Source: DATKRB01 sp035532415 (GTDB lineage: Bacteria; Actinomycetota; Acidimicrobiia; Acidimicrobiales; RAAP-2). From it: a DNA stretch of 64,000 nt. Shown piece by piece: positions 9,048-18,256 of the stretch; position 1 is the first letter of the stretch; every line of letters begins with the position of its first letter. The stretch covers positions 51,259-115,258 of the forward strand of contig DATKRB010000048.1 of NCBI GenBank assembly GCA_035532415.1, read 5' to 3'. The notes below the pieces were generated by a model. The model made no database searches and was not told the origin of the DNA. It saw only the letters and a program-made list of their open reading frames with translations. A program made the position numbers and the translations under genes.

Positions 9048-10344
9048 ACGGGCAGGCTCCTTCCTTCATGTGCACCAGGAACTCGTCCCGGAACATCTCG
9101 ATGGCGGAATGGATGGACGACGGGATGGACGGCCCGAGGACGCAGATGGTGGTCTGCTGGGGCGGCCAGGTGAGCCCCGGCGCGATGTTGTCCGACACGT
9201 CCAGGAGGAGATCGAGGTCCTGCTCGCGCCCCTCCCCGTTCTCTATCCGGTACAGGATGCGCTCGAGCCAGCCGGATCCCTCGCGACAGGGCGTGCACTG
9301 CCCGCACGACTCGCGGGCGAAGAACTTCGTGATCCGCCACGCGGCCCGCACCGCACAGGTGCTCGAGTCCATGACGACGATCGATCCCGACCCGAGCATC
9401 GAGCCCGCCTCGGCCACCTCGTCCTGTCCGAGGGGCAGGTCGAGCCGGTCCGGCCCGAACCACGGGGCCGACACGCCGCCCGGAATGAACGCCTTCAGGT
9501 CGTTGCCGCCCCGGATCCCACCGCCGAGCAGCGGGGAGTAGACGAGGTCGCGGAACGTGGTCTTCGCCATCTCGAGCTCGAACGCCCCGGGATTGCGCAC
9601 GTGCCCGGACAGGGCGAAGAGGCGGGTCCCGGTGGACCGGCCCTGGCCGAGAGCGGCGAACGCCGCTCCCCCGTTGGTGACGATCCACGGGAGGTTGGAC
9701 ATCGTCTCGACGTTGTTGACCACGGTGGGCTGACCGTACAGGCCGATGACCGCCGGGAAGTACGGAGGCTTGATGCGGGGAAAGCCCCGCTTCCCCTCGA
9801 GCGACTCGATGAGGGCCGTCTCCTCCCCGCAGATGTACGCACCGGCACCGGGGTGGACCACCAGATCGACCGAGAAGCCCGACCCGAAGATGTCGGAGCC
9901 GACGGCCCCGTGGTCGTAGGCCTCGTTCAGCGCCTGTTGCACCCGTTCGAGGCCGAGCGCGAACTCCCCGCGCAGATAGATGAACGCCTGGGTGACCTGC
10001 AGGGCGTAGGCGGCGATGAGCACGCCCTCCACCAGCTGGTGGGGATCGCGCTCGACGAGCAGGTGGTCCTTAAACGTCGCGGGCTCGCTCTCGTCCCCGT
10101 TGACGACCAGGTACGTCACCGGGTCCTTCCGGAGCATCGACCACTTGCGGCCCGCGGGGAACCCGGCACCGCCCCGACCGAGAAGGCTGGCCGCGTCGAC
10201 CTCCGCCGCCACCGCCTCGGGGGTCATCGTCAGCGCCTTTCGCAGTCCTTCGTACCCGCCGGTGGCCAGGTACCGGGCCAGCGTGTGGGAGTCCTCGTGG
10301 CCCATGCGCGCGGTGACGATCTTCGGGGCGTCGGTGACCGCCAT
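9040..10344 (-). CDS. nuoF: NADH-quinone oxidoreductase subunit F (NADH/FMN-binding)
   Basis: NADH-dehydrogenase subunit carrying FMN and cluster N3, 434 aa. It shows GRGGAGFPAGRKW (NADH/FMN glycine loop), ESEPATFKD, GAGAYICGEETALIESLEG and the cluster motif CGQCTPCREG with a later Cys. The frame is open upstream into nuoE, but ATG at 10344 sits directly on the nuoE stop (TGATG) and begins MAVTDAPK, giving the normal family length. Confidence 0.97.
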   Translation of the reverse strand: MAVTDAPKIVTARMGHEDSHTLARYLATGGYEGLRKALTMTPEAVAAEVDAASLLGRGGAGFPAGRKWSMLRKDPVTYLVVNGDESEPATFKDHLLVERDPHQLVEGVLIAAYALQVTQAFIYLRGEFALGLERVQQALNEAYDHGAVGSDIFGSGFSVDLVVHPGAGAYICGEETALIESLEGKRGFPRIKPPYFPAVIGLYGQPTVVNNVETMSNLPWIVTNGGAAFAALGQGRSTGTRLFALSGHVRNPGAFELEMAKTTFRDLVYSPLLGGGIRGGNDLKAFIPGGVSAPWFGPDRLDLPLGQDEVAEAGSMLGSGSIVVMDSSTCAVRAAWRITKFFARESCGQCTPCREGSGWLERILYRIENGEGREQDLDLLLDVSDNIAPGLTWPPQQTTICVLGPSIPSSIHSAIEMFRDEFLVHMKEGACPYG

Positions 10345-10976
10345 CAGCCCTGTGCCCCTTCGCTCGCTGCCGCCGCCCGGGCCTGTTGCTGCCCAGCCGC
10401 GGCCGCCCGCTCGCCCGCCACCCTCTGCCGGTCCGCCCCGAGCCCGCCGTTCCTGCGGACCCGGATCAGCGTCCCGTGCGGGGGCACGGTGTCGGCGAGG
10501 CGCCCGGCCCGCAGGTCGGCGACCAGCCGGTCGAACGTCTCGGGGGTCTGGGCGCCCACGTACCGGTGGTTCACCTGCACGCACGGGGTCCGGTCGCAGT
10601 CGGCGAGGCACTCGGCCTCCTCGAGCGTGATGGCCCGATCCGACGTCGTCCCCCCGGCGCCGACACCCAGCACCTCCTCGGCGTGATCGAGGAGCTCGGC
10701 GGCGCCGTCGAGCAGGCAGGCGATGTTCGTGCACACCGACACCAGGTAGGTCCCCACCGGTTCGGTGTGCAGCATGTCGTAAAAGGTCGCCGTGCCGCGC
10801 ACCTCCGCCGGGGTCAACCCCACCAGCTCGGCGATCTCCTCCATCGCCTCCGGCCGGAGCCACCCGTCCTGCTCCTGGGCCAGGTGGCACAGGGGGATGA
10901 GTGCCGAGCGCGCCTCGGGATAGAGACCGATCGACTGGTGCATCCGCTCGAGGGTGTCGGGAGTCAGGTGGCTCAT
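10344..10976 (-). CDS. nuoE: NADH-quinone oxidoreductase subunit E (2Fe-2S)
   Basis: Thioredoxin-fold 2Fe-2S subunit of complex I, 210 aa. The four cluster cysteines are visible as CTNIAC (residues about 81-86) and CLADCDRTPC (about 123-132). The final 45 residues are Arg/Ala/Gly-rich and lie beyond the conserved domain. ATG at 10976 lies 19 nt after the nuoD stop, one of the few real gaps inside the operon. Confidence 0.95.
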   Translation of the reverse strand: MSHLTPDTLERMHQSIGLYPEARSALIPLCHLAQEQDGWLRPEAMEEIAELVGLTPAEVRGTATFYDMLHTEPVGTYLVSVCTNIACLLDGAAELLDHAEEVLGVGAGGTTSDRAITLEEAECLADCDRTPCVQVNHRYVGAQTPETFDRLVADLRAGRLADTVPPHGTLIRVRRNGGLGADRQRVAGERAAAAGQQQARAAAASEGAQG

Positions 10977-10995
10977 CGGGCCACCCTCTGCTCGC

Positions 10996-12348
10996 TCATC
11001 GGTCCACCTCCCCCATCACCGGGTCCACCGAGGAGATGACGGCGACCGCGTCGGCCAGGAGGCCGCCGCGCAACAGCACGGGCAGCGACTGCAGGTTGAC
11101 GAAGCTCGGCCCGCGGATGTGCAGGCGGTAGGGCTTGGAGGTGCCGTCCGACACGAGGTAGCAGCCCAGCTCCCCCCGAGGCGACTCGACGGCCACGTAC
11201 ACCTCGCCCTCGGGGACCCGGAACCCCTCGGTGAACGTCTTGAAGTGGTGGATCAGGGCCTCCATCGACTCGTCGATCCGGGCCCGCGGAGGAGGCGTCA
11301 CCTTACGGTCCTGCACCCGGTAGTCGCCGGCCGGCATGAGGTCGAGGATCTGGCGGACGATCCTGATCGACTCGCGGATCTCGTTGAGGCGGACCGAGTA
11401 CCGGTCGAAGTTGTCACCGTAGGTGCCCACGATCACGTCGAACTCGACCTTGTCGTACGCCAGATAGGGCATGGTGCGCCGCAGGTCCCAGGGCACCCCC
11501 GTGGAGCGCAGGATGGGGCCGGTGGCCGAGAGCGCCAGCGCCTCTTCGGCCGTGATGCCGCCGACGGCCTCGGTGCGCTCGCGGAAGATCGGCTGCCCGG
11601 TCAACAGCTCGTCGTACTCGAAGGTCCGCTCGAAGACGGTGTCGCAGATGACCTGCACGTCGTCCTCCCAACCGTCGGGCAGGTCGGCGGCCACGCCGCC
11701 CGGGCGGATGTAGTTGTGGTTCATCCGCAGACCGGTCGTCTTCTCAAAGAAGCTCAGGACCATCTCGCGCTCGCGGAAGCCGTAGATCATCATGGAGGTG
11801 GAGCCCAGGTCCATCCCGTTGGTCGCCATCCACATCAGATGCGAGGAGATCCGGTTCAGCTCGACCATCAGCATCCGGATCCACACCGCCCTCGCCGGCA
11901 GCTCCACGCCGAGCAGGGCTTCGGTGGCCAGCGAGAAGACGAGCTCGTTGTGCAGGGGGGAGAGGTAGTCCATACGGGTGACGTTGGTGGCCCCCTGCAC
12001 GTACGTCAGCTCCTCGCCGGTCTTCTCCATGCCGGTGTGGAGGTAGCCGATCACGGGCTTGGTGCGCAGCACCACCTCACCGTCGAGCTCGAGCATGAGG
12101 CGGAGCACCCCATGGGTGGAAGGGTGCTGGGGCCCCATGTTGATGATCATGGTGTCGTCGTCACGACGCTCGATGTCGATGTCGTCGGGATCGACCACCG
12201 CGCCCTCGGCGAGCCGCAGCACCGCACCCAGCTCGCGGCCGAGCTCGACCTGACCGGTGCCGCCGCGGGTCGACAGCTCCTGGGCGCCCTCGGAGGTCTC
12301 GGTGGTGCTCCAGACCGTCGGGTCCGGCTCGGGAGGGGTGCCGGTCAT
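10996..12348 (-). CDS. nuoD: NADH-quinone oxidoreductase subunit D
   Basis: 49-kDa-type subunit that lines the quinone cavity, 450 aa. Hallmarks are GPQHPSTHGVLR, GYLHTGMEK, the NRISSHL region, NHNYIRPGG and the C-terminal PRGELGCYL and SFVNLQSL segments. The frame is open to 12705, but ATG at 12348 forms an ATGA overlap with the nuoC stop and removes an Arg/Pro-rich antisense-like stretch. About 55 N-terminal residues (Thr/Glu/Gly-rich) precede the conserved core. Confidence 0.96.
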   Translation of the reverse strand: MTGTPPEPDPTVWSTTETSEGAQELSTRGGTGQVELGRELGAVLRLAEGAVVDPDDIDIERRDDDTMIINMGPQHPSTHGVLRLMLELDGEVVLRTKPVIGYLHTGMEKTGEELTYVQGATNVTRMDYLSPLHNELVFSLATEALLGVELPARAVWIRMLMVELNRISSHLMWMATNGMDLGSTSMMIYGFREREMVLSFFEKTTGLRMNHNYIRPGGVAADLPDGWEDDVQVICDTVFERTFEYDELLTGQPIFRERTEAVGGITAEEALALSATGPILRSTGVPWDLRRTMPYLAYDKVEFDVIVGTYGDNFDRYSVRLNEIRESIRIVRQILDLMPAGDYRVQDRKVTPPPRARIDESMEALIHHFKTFTEGFRVPEGEVYVAVESPRGELGCYLVSDGTSKPYRLHIRGPSFVNLQSLPVLLRGGLLADAVAVISSVDPVMGEVDR

Positions 12349-12923
12349 CGGGGCCCCGGAGCGGCCTTGAACTGCACCGGTACCCGTCCCACGCCGTAGT
12401 CCTTGCGGAGCGGATGCCCCTCCCAGTCCTCTGGCATGAGGATCCTGGTCAGGTCGGGATGGCCGGCGAAGCGGATCCCGAGCATGTCGAAGGCCTCCCG
12501 CTCCATGGCGTCGACGCCCGGGTAGAGGTCGAACAGCGTGTGGACCTGCGGGTCGTCCTCGGGCACCTGAACCCGGACCCTCACCCGCTGGTGGAGGGAG
12601 AGCGAGAGCAGGTTCACCACCACCTCGAACCGCTCGGGGCGGACACCCTCGGGCAGCCGGCGGCCGGGATGGGTCAGGTAGTCCACCGCGCACAGGTCCG
12701 CGCACAGCTCAAAGCCCGCGTCGCGGAACGCGGCGACCATGTCGTGGTAGCGCTCGCGGGGAGGGAACGCCACCTGGTCGAGGGTCGAGCCGGCGGCCCG
12801 CGGCACGTCGGGCATGACGGGGACCGGTGGCCGCGACGTCGGTGACGCCTCGGCCCCGGCCGTCCCCGGGGAGGGCGCGCCCCTCGCCGGCACCACCGCC
12901 GCCTCCACCTCTCCGGACGTCAT
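12345..12923 (-). CDS. nuoC: NADH-quinone oxidoreductase subunit C
   Basis: 30-kDa-type peripheral-arm subunit, 192 aa. The conserved block runs from ELCADLCAVDYL to the signature ending EREAFDMLGIRFAGHPDLTR, RILMPEDWEGHPLRKDY. The first 45 residues are Ala/Pro-rich. ATG at 12923 overlaps the nuoB stop (ATGA); the longer open frame upstream to 13421 is antisense to nuoB codons and was not used. Confidence 0.95.
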   Translation of the reverse strand: MTSGEVEAAVVPARGAPSPGTAGAEASPTSRPPVPVMPDVPRAAGSTLDQVAFPPRERYHDMVAAFRDAGFELCADLCAVDYLTHPGRRLPEGVRPERFEVVVNLLSLSLHQRVRVRVQVPEDDPQVHTLFDLYPGVDAMEREAFDMLGIRFAGHPDLTRILMPEDWEGHPLRKDYGVGRVPVQFKAAPGPR

Positions 12924-13480
12924 CGGGGCGTGGCCACCCTGACGGCGTCGGGTGCCTGGGGCACCCAGCCGGCCGGGGGTCGGTCCCCGCCGACCGCCGC
13001 CCCCTCCGGTCGCCGGGCGATGTGACCGGTCCGGATCTTCTCGTGCAGGGTCAGGATCGCGTGGAGGAGCGTCTCGGGGGACGGCGGGCAGCCCGGCGCG
13101 TACACGTCGACGGGGACGATCTGATCGACGCCCTGCACGATCGCGTAGTTGTTGAACATCCCGCCGGTCGACGCGCAGACCCCCATCGAGATGACCCACT
13201 TGGGCTCCATCATCTGGTCGTAGACCTGACGGAGGACGGGCGCCATCTTCTGGGAGACCCGGCCGGCCACGATCATCAGATCGGCCTGGCGGGGCGACGC
13301 CCGGAAGACCTCCATGCCCATGCGGCTGATGTCGTAGTCGGCGGCGCCGACCGACATCATCTCGATGGCGCAGCAGGCGAGTCCGAACGTGGCGGGCCAG
13401 ACGCTGTTGCGGCGAGCCCACTTCACCAGGTCCTCGAGCCGGCCGGTCAGGAAATTGTGCTGGAGGTCCTCGAGTCCCAC
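12920..13480 (-). CDS. nuoB: NADH-quinone oxidoreductase subunit B
   Basis: Subunit holding the terminal cluster N2 next to quinone, 186 aa. Cluster ligands are seen as ACCAIEMM (adjacent Cys pair), MGVCASTGG and YAPGCPPSPE. The C-terminal 35 residues are variable and Ala/Pro-rich. It begins 10 nt after the nuoA stop and overlaps nuoC by 4 nt. Confidence 0.97.
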   Translation of the reverse strand: MGLEDLQHNFLTGRLEDLVKWARRNSVWPATFGLACCAIEMMSVGAADYDISRMGMEVFRASPRQADLMIVAGRVSQKMAPVLRQVYDQMMEPKWVISMGVCASTGGMFNNYAIVQGVDQIVPVDVYAPGCPPSPETLLHAILTLHEKIRTGHIARRPEGAAVGGDRPPAGWVPQAPDAVRVATPR

Positions 13481-13490
13481 GATCGAGCTC

Positions 13491-13943
13491 CTAGGCGGCC
13501 CGGCCCGACGTCGGCGAATCCGCTGAGATCCGCGCGATGGTCGAGTCCGAGGTGCGGGGCGGCATCCCCTCGTGCAGGCGCTTCGCCGGTCCCCAGCTCA
13601 GTGCGCCGTTGCTGATCAGGTAGAGGAAAGCGACGAAGACGACGACGGCGAAGACCAGCACCTCCACGAACCCGAACACCCGGATCTGGCGGAAGATCAC
13701 CGCCCAGGGGTAGAGGAAGACGATCTCGATGTCGAAGATGATGAAGATCATCGCGACCAGGTAGAAGCGCACGGGGAACCGCGTCGGGGGCTCCCGGTCG
13801 GGGACGATGCCGCACTCGTAGGGAGCCGTCTTCGCCGCCGAGGGTTTCTTGCGCGGACCGAGGAGCCCCGAGGCCAGGAACGACCCCGCGGCGAAGAGGA
13901 TCCCGAGAAGAAAGAGCAGGAAGATCGGTAGGTACTGATCCAC
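13491..13943 (-). CDS. nuoA: NADH-quinone oxidoreductase subunit A
   Basis: First gene of the nuo operon, a three-helix membrane subunit at the quinone-site hinge (150 aa). Signature segments are YECGIVPDREP and RFYLVAMIFIIFDIEIVFLYPW. The GTG at 13943 begins VDQYLPIFLL. The 110 bp upstream, shared with a divergent flavoprotein gene, must hold the operon promoter. A TAGAAC hexamer lies 9 nt before the start, and I see no strong Shine-Dalgarno sequence. Confidence 0.95.
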   Translation of the reverse strand: MDQYLPIFLLFLLGILFAAGSFLASGLLGPRKKPSAAKTAPYECGIVPDREPPTRFPVRFYLVAMIFIIFDIEIVFLYPWAVIFRQIRVFGFVEVLVFAVVVFVAFLYLISNGALSWGPAKRLHEGMPPRTSDSTIARISADSPTSGRAA

Positions 13944-14007
13944 GCGGCATCGGTTCTACCACGGCACACTTTGCATCGGCACATCCTGGGGACACCCCGA
14001 CGGTGGG

Positions 14008-14025
14008 CCCGGGGGCGTCCCCGGG
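14008..14025. promoter_or_regulatory. GC palindrome in the nuoA / flavoprotein divergent region
   Basis: The 18 bp CCCGGGG-GCGT-CCCCGGG form a perfect 7-bp inverted repeat with a 4-nt spacer, in the 110-bp gap between two divergent genes. It could be an operator or simply a GC-rich hairpin. It does not resemble the Rex consensus. Confidence 0.35.
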
Positions 14026-14041
14026 GGTCTTCCCCGGCGCC

Positions 14042-14056
14042 TACCATCGGACTGTG
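14042..14056 (+). promoter_or_regulatory. Leaderless-type -10 box before the MenJ-like gene
   Basis: TACCAT at 14042-14047 ends 6 nt before the GTG at 14054, with no Shine-Dalgarno sequence between. This is the geometry of leaderless actinobacterial promoters (TANNNT, transcription starting at or next to the start codon). Confidence 0.5.
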
Positions 14057-15484
14057 ACCGAACGACCTTCGGAACGGACCGGCCCGGCAGGTGATCGCGT
14101 CCACGACGTGCTGGTCATCGGCGGCGGGCCGGCCGGGTCATCGTGCGCCTACTGGCTGGCCGAGGCGGGCTGGGACGTCTCCGTGGTGGAGAAGAAGCAG
14201 TTCCCGCGCGAGAAGACCTGCGGGGACGGGCTCACCCCGCGGGCCGTGCGCCAGCTGGCCGACATGGGACTCGAGGGAGCCCTGACCGGTGCCCACCGCT
14301 TTGAGGGGCTCCGGGCGTACGGCTTCGGCCGGGAGCTCGAGATGGCCTGGCCGAAGCATCCGAGCTTCCCCTCGTACGGGTACACGATCACCCGCCACGA
14401 CCTCGACCGCCTGGTGGCCGACCGGGCGGCCAAAGCCGGAGCGACCGTCTGGCAGGGGACCGAGGCCGTCGAGCCGCTCGAGCCGGTGAGCCCGGCGGCG
14501 CCGGAGCGGTGGTCGGAGGCCACCGGGGGTCCGGCCACCGACCCGGGCGGAGGGAACGGGTCGGCGGAGCGGGTGGGCGACTCGCTCTCCTCGTGCGCCG
14601 GCGCGGTCGTGCGGGAACGGGCGACGGGCACGACCCGGGCCGTCCGCGCCCGGTTCGTCGTCGTGGCCGACGGGGCGAACTCGAGGTTCGGCCGGGCCCT
14701 CGGGGCGGCCCGCGACCGCAACGACCCGCTCGGGATGGCTCTGCGCGGCTACTACCGCTCCCCGCGCCACGACGACCCGATGATCGAGTCCCACCTCGAC
14801 ATCCGCGGCGCCGACGGCGAGGTGATCCCGGGCTACGGGTGGATCTTCCCGCTGGGCGACGGACGGGTGAACGTCGGCGTCGGCCTGCTGTCGACCGACC
14901 GGCGATGGAAGGGCGTGAACACCACCCGGCTGATGGAGGCTTTCGTCGCCGGCGCTCCGAAGTCGTGGGGCCTCGGGCCCGAGACCTGCTGCGGTCCGCC
15001 CACCGGCGGCAAGCTCCCCATGGGCCTGTCGGTCGGACCCCGTCACGGCGACAACACGCTGGTGATCGGCGACGCGGGCGGCTCCATCAACCCGTTCAAC
15101 GGTGAGGGCATCGCCTACGGGTACGAGACCGGGCGGCTGGCGGCGGCCTCAATCGGGGAAGCGCTGTCGGGCGACGGGAGCGGCGCGCTGGCCGGCTACG
15201 ACCGCCGGCTGCACGATGCGTACGGGCCGTACCACGCGGTGGCCAAGGCGTTCGTGCGGATGATCAGCGACCCGCGCGCCATGCGGCTGTGCGTCGGGCT
15301 CGGGATGCGCTCCGAGCTCCTGATGACCCAGCTGCTGCGGATCATGTCCAACCTCATGCGACCCGACGTGCTCGGCCCGGCCGAGGTCGGCTACCGCGCC
15401 ATGCTGGCCGTCGCCGACCTCCTACCCCGGTCCGCGCGAGGGCCACTCGTCCGGGACCTCGGCGAGGTACCGGCGCCGGCCTGA
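14054..15484 (+). CDS. Geranylgeranyl reductase family FAD oxidoreductase (MenJ-like)
   Basis: Flavoprotein of 476 aa. An N-terminal Rossmann motif VIGGGPAGSSCAYWLAEAG, KTCGDGLTPRAV, the mid-protein GYGWIFPLGDGRVNVGVG and the FAD motif VIGDAGGSINPFNGEGIAYG are diagnostic of the geranylgeranyl-reductase family, which saturates isoprenoid chains. In actinobacteria such genes often sit divergent from nuoA and the group includes MenJ, which reduces one isoprene of menaquinone; a menaquinone role here is inference. I chose GTG 14054 because the longer frame from 14003 is not family-like and a leaderless box fits this start. Confidence 0.85.
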   Translation: MTERPSERTGPAGDRVHDVLVIGGGPAGSSCAYWLAEAGWDVSVVEKKQFPREKTCGDGLTPRAVRQLADMGLEGALTGAHRFEGLRAYGFGRELEMAWPKHPSFPSYGYTITRHDLDRLVADRAAKAGATVWQGTEAVEPLEPVSPAAPERWSEATGGPATDPGGGNGSAERVGDSLSSCAGAVVRERATGTTRAVRARFVVVADGANSRFGRALGAARDRNDPLGMALRGYYRSPRHDDPMIESHLDIRGADGEVIPGYGWIFPLGDGRVNVGVGLLSTDRRWKGVNTTRLMEAFVAGAPKSWGLGPETCCGPPTGGKLPMGLSVGPRHGDNTLVIGDAGGSINPFNGEGIAYGYETGRLAAASIGEALSGDGSGALAGYDRRLHDAYGPYHAVAKAFVRMISDPRAMRLCVGLGMRSELLMTQLLRIMSNLMRPDVLGPAEVGYRAMLAVADLLPRSARGPLVRDLGEVPAPA

Positions 15485-15491
15485 CCCGGTC

Positions 15492-15547
15492 GGTCGCCAG
15501 GGCCCGGTCGCCAGGGCCCGGTCGCCACAGCCCGGTCGCCACGGCCC
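15492..15547. repeat. Four tandem 14-bp repeats
   Basis: Four head-to-tail units of GGTCGCCAGGGCCC: the first two are identical and the next two differ by one or two bases. They occupy the whole gap between two convergent genes. Their function is unknown; it may be a slippage product or a termination or spacing element. Confidence 0.85.
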
Positions 15548-15559
15548 GTCGCGACTGGG

Positions 15560-16876
15560 TCAGGCGACCGTGCCGGAGCCCTCGGAGAGGAGGTTCGTGA
15601 CCAGGACCTGCGACAGGGACGAGACGAGCGCCTCGGGGAAGGGGCCCTGATCGCTGAATGTGTAGAGCGTGGCCTCGGCCCGGCCCCCTCCGATCAGGAC
15701 GATCCCGAACTGAACGGGCACGACGGTCCCCTGCCGGGTCACCGGGATGGTGACGTCCACCCCGGCGGTCGCCACGCCCTTGCGGTCGGGCAGGCTCACC
15801 GGCGTCACCTCGGGCTGCCCCAGCTGGCTCCCCGTCCCGTCGTTGGCGGCCGCGCCGACGAACGAAGTGGCCAGGGCGGCGCCGAAGCAGGCCGGGAAGG
15901 CGGTGCTCGACATCTGGGCCTCGTCGGCGGCGACCGCTCCGGTCGACGCGAACACGGCGACCGAGGAGCCCGCCTCCTGCCCCGAGGACCCCGTCGCCGA
16001 AGCGGGGGCCGCGAAGGCGGGCGAGGACGAGGAGCCGGACGGCTTGGAGCCGGCCGGCCCGAAGAAGCGGTCGCGCGACGCGGGGATCCCGGTGCACTCC
16101 TCGAACTGGGCCGCCACCCGGCTCGCAAGTTTCTGGTCCTGCTTGGTCGGCTGGCCCGACCCGCCGCCGAGGCCGAGGAACCCGCTCAGCGGTCCGTCGG
16201 TCGACCGGTCGAGGACCCAGGTGGACGGGACGTCGGAGCGATTCAGGTTCAACTGGCGGGCCAACTGCCGATCGGCGAACGCCCGGGAGGGTCCCGTCCC
16301 GCTCGTGCCGGCCGAGCCGACGACCGGGATGACGATGGCCGCGGCGACGAGCAGGACCTCCGCCACGATCAGCCCCACGACGACGTTGCCCGGGTGGCGA
16401 CGGTGACCGAGACGTCGTCGGTCGGCCCGGGGCGGCGGCGGTGTCGCCTCCGACGGGACCCCGGCACCGGGCAGGGAGGCGACCGAGCGCGGGTCGGCGG
16501 GCGGCGACATCGCGGCGGCCACCCGCCGGCAGAGCACGTCCTGGAGCTCCGACGCCTGCGGGGACGACAGTTGGGAAGCCGGGATCAGCCATCGCAGCGG
16601 GCGACCGGCCACCGCCGCCGAAACGGCTACGGCCGGTGAGCCGTCGGGCAGGACTCCCGGGTCGCCGCAACGCACGCCGGCGAACTGATCGTAGGTCACC
16701 GACTGCGAGGACCCGGTCACCGGGCTGCTCATCGACACGGCCGAGGCGTCGATCTGCATCGACAGGCCGGCGACCGCCACCGTCGGTCCCGCGGTCACCG
16801 CCTCGAGCGTCACGCCGGAGAACCGCAGCACCGTCGGCTCGACCCCGACCGGCGTCAGCTCGCTCACCGGGTTCAT
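15560..16876 (-). CDS. Hypothetical single-pass membrane protein, Ala/Ser/Pro-rich
   Basis: I do not recognise the family. The 438-aa product has an N-terminal domain of about 115 residues, a Pro/Arg-rich stretch, one transmembrane helix near residues 164-187 (VVVGLIVAEVLLVAAAIVIPVV), and an extracytoplasmic domain with two possibly paired Cys (FEECTG and FPACFG) separated by a Ser/Ala-rich linker. The topology suggests a cytoplasmic N-terminus and a secreted C-terminal domain. It stands alone between convergent and co-directional neighbours; nothing links it to haem synthesis. Confidence 0.75.
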   Translation of the reverse strand: MNPVSELTPVGVEPTVLRFSGVTLEAVTAGPTVAVAGLSMQIDASAVSMSSPVTGSSQSVTYDQFAGVRCGDPGVLPDGSPAVAVSAAVAGRPLRWLIPASQLSSPQASELQDVLCRRVAAAMSPPADPRSVASLPGAGVPSEATPPPPRADRRRLGHRRHPGNVVVGLIVAEVLLVAAAIVIPVVGSAGTSGTGPSRAFADRQLARQLNLNRSDVPSTWVLDRSTDGPLSGFLGLGGGSGQPTKQDQKLASRVAAQFEECTGIPASRDRFFGPAGSKPSGSSSSPAFAAPASATGSSGQEAGSSVAVFASTGAVAADEAQMSSTAFPACFGAALATSFVGAAANDGTGSQLGQPEVTPVSLPDRKGVATAGVDVTIPVTRQGTVVPVQFGIVLIGGGRAEATLYTFSDQGPFPEALVSSLSQVLVTNLLSEGSGTVA

Positions 16877-16909
16877 GCTACCGAGCAGCCGGGCGAGACC
16901 GCTCGGCCG

Positions 16910-18256
16910 TCAGCCGGGCGAACCCTCCGGGCGCCCGAGCGACGCCGCCACCTCGGCGGCCGCTTCACCCGCCACGTCCACCGCAAGGGCGATCTCGCGG
17001 TCCCCGTGCGCCATCCCGGGGAAGAGGACCTCGTACGGGCCCGGCGCCATCGCGACGCCGCGCCGCAACATGGCGTGGAACAGCTTCGCGTACACGCCGT
17101 TGGAAGCCAGCTCGTGGGCACCGCGGTAGTCGACCGGGAATTGCAGGTCGGCGCCGGGCGGCCCGACGAACAGCCCGACCAGGGGACCCGACGACGGCAC
17201 CACGGCGGCCAGGCCGGCCCCGGTGATGGACGAGGCGAGCCCCGCCGCCAGCCGGCCGGCGCGGTCCTCGAGCTCCTCGTAGTCCGCGCCGGTGACCGCC
17301 GACAGCACGGCGTGCCCGGCCGAGGTGGCCAGGGGGTTCCCGGCCAAGGTGCCGGCCTGGTAGACCGCGCCCCGCGGCGCCAGTCCGGCCATCACGCCGG
17401 CCCGACCACCGAAGGCGGCCAGGGGCAGACCGCCCCCGATGACCTTGCCGAAGCACCACAGGTCCGGGACCACCCCGAACCGGGCCGTGGCGCCGCCTTC
17501 GCCGAGGCGGAAGCCGGTGATGACCTCGTCGAAGATCAACATCGCCCCGGCCGCGTCACACGCGCTGCGGAGCCCCTGGAGGAACCCCTCGGCCGGGCCG
17601 ACCAGGTTCATGTTGGCGGCCACCGGCTCCACCAGCACGCAGGCGACCGACCCGTCGATCTCGGGGACCTCGTTGTAGGGGACGACCAGCGTGTCGGCGA
17701 CGGCGCCGGCCGGAACGCCCGCCGAACCGGGGAGCCCCAGCGTGGCCACCCCGCTCCCGCTCCCGGCGAGCAGGACATCGGAGTGCCCGTGGTAGCAGCC
17801 GTCGAATTTCACCACCCGGTCGCGACCGGTCTGCCCGCGGGCCAGGCGGACGGCGCTCATGGCGGCCTCGGTGCCCGAGGACACCAGGCGGACCTGCTCA
17901 CAACCCGGCACCCGCTCGATGATCGCCTCGGCCAGCAGGACCTCGCCACGGGTCGGGGCACCGAACGTGGTGCCCCCGGCAGCGGCCCGGGCGACCGCCT
18001 CGACGATCACCGGGTGCGCATGGCCGAGCAGGACCGCACCGTAGGACTGGACCAGGTCGAGGTAGCGGCGGCCTTCGACGTCGATGATCCACGGCCCCTC
18101 GCCGCGGTCGACCGTGAAGGGGGTGCCACCGACCGACGCGAACGAGCGCACCGGCGAATCGACCCCGCCGGGGATCGATCGGAGCGCCCGGGCGAACCAC
18201 TCCTCGTTCGTCGCCGGACGGCCGGGGTCGGCGCCGGCGGCCCCGGGTTCAGCCAT
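16910..18256 (-). CDS. hemL: Glutamate-1-semialdehyde 2,1-aminomutase
   Basis: PLP enzyme that converts glutamate-1-semialdehyde to 5-aminolevulinate, the last C5-pathway step, 448 aa. Diagnostic segments are SIPGGVDSPVRSF, VQSYGAVLLGHAHP, SSGTEAAMSA, FDGCYHGHSD, FDEVITGFR and the PLP lysine in FGKVIGGGLPLAAFGG. ATG at 18256 (MAEPGAAG) is preferred over an upstream frame extension and overlaps the hemB stop by 8 nt. It is the last gene of the rex-hem run. Confidence 0.96.
   Translation of the reverse strand: MAEPGAAGADPGRPATNEEWFARALRSIPGGVDSPVRSFASVGGTPFTVDRGEGPWIIDVEGRRYLDLVQSYGAVLLGHAHPVIVEAVARAAAGGTTFGAPTRGEVLLAEAIIERVPGCEQVRLVSSGTEAAMSAVRLARGQTGRDRVVKFDGCYHGHSDVLLAGSGSGVATLGLPGSAGVPAGAVADTLVVPYNEVPEIDGSVACVLVEPVAANMNLVGPAEGFLQGLRSACDAAGAMLIFDEVITGFRLGEGGATARFGVVPDLWCFGKVIGGGLPLAAFGGRAGVMAGLAPRGAVYQAGTLAGNPLATSAGHAVLSAVTGADYEELEDRAGRLAAGLASSITGAGLAAVVPSSGPLVGLFVGPPGADLQFPVDYRGAHELASNGVYAKLFHAMLRRGVAMAPGPYEVLFPGMAHGDREIALAVDVAGEAAAEVAASLGRPEGSPG

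Noticed and set aside
13944..14053. Possible Rex operator upstream of nuoA
   Set aside because: Rex controls nuo in some actinobacteria, but I find no TGTGAA-type inverted repeat in this gap.
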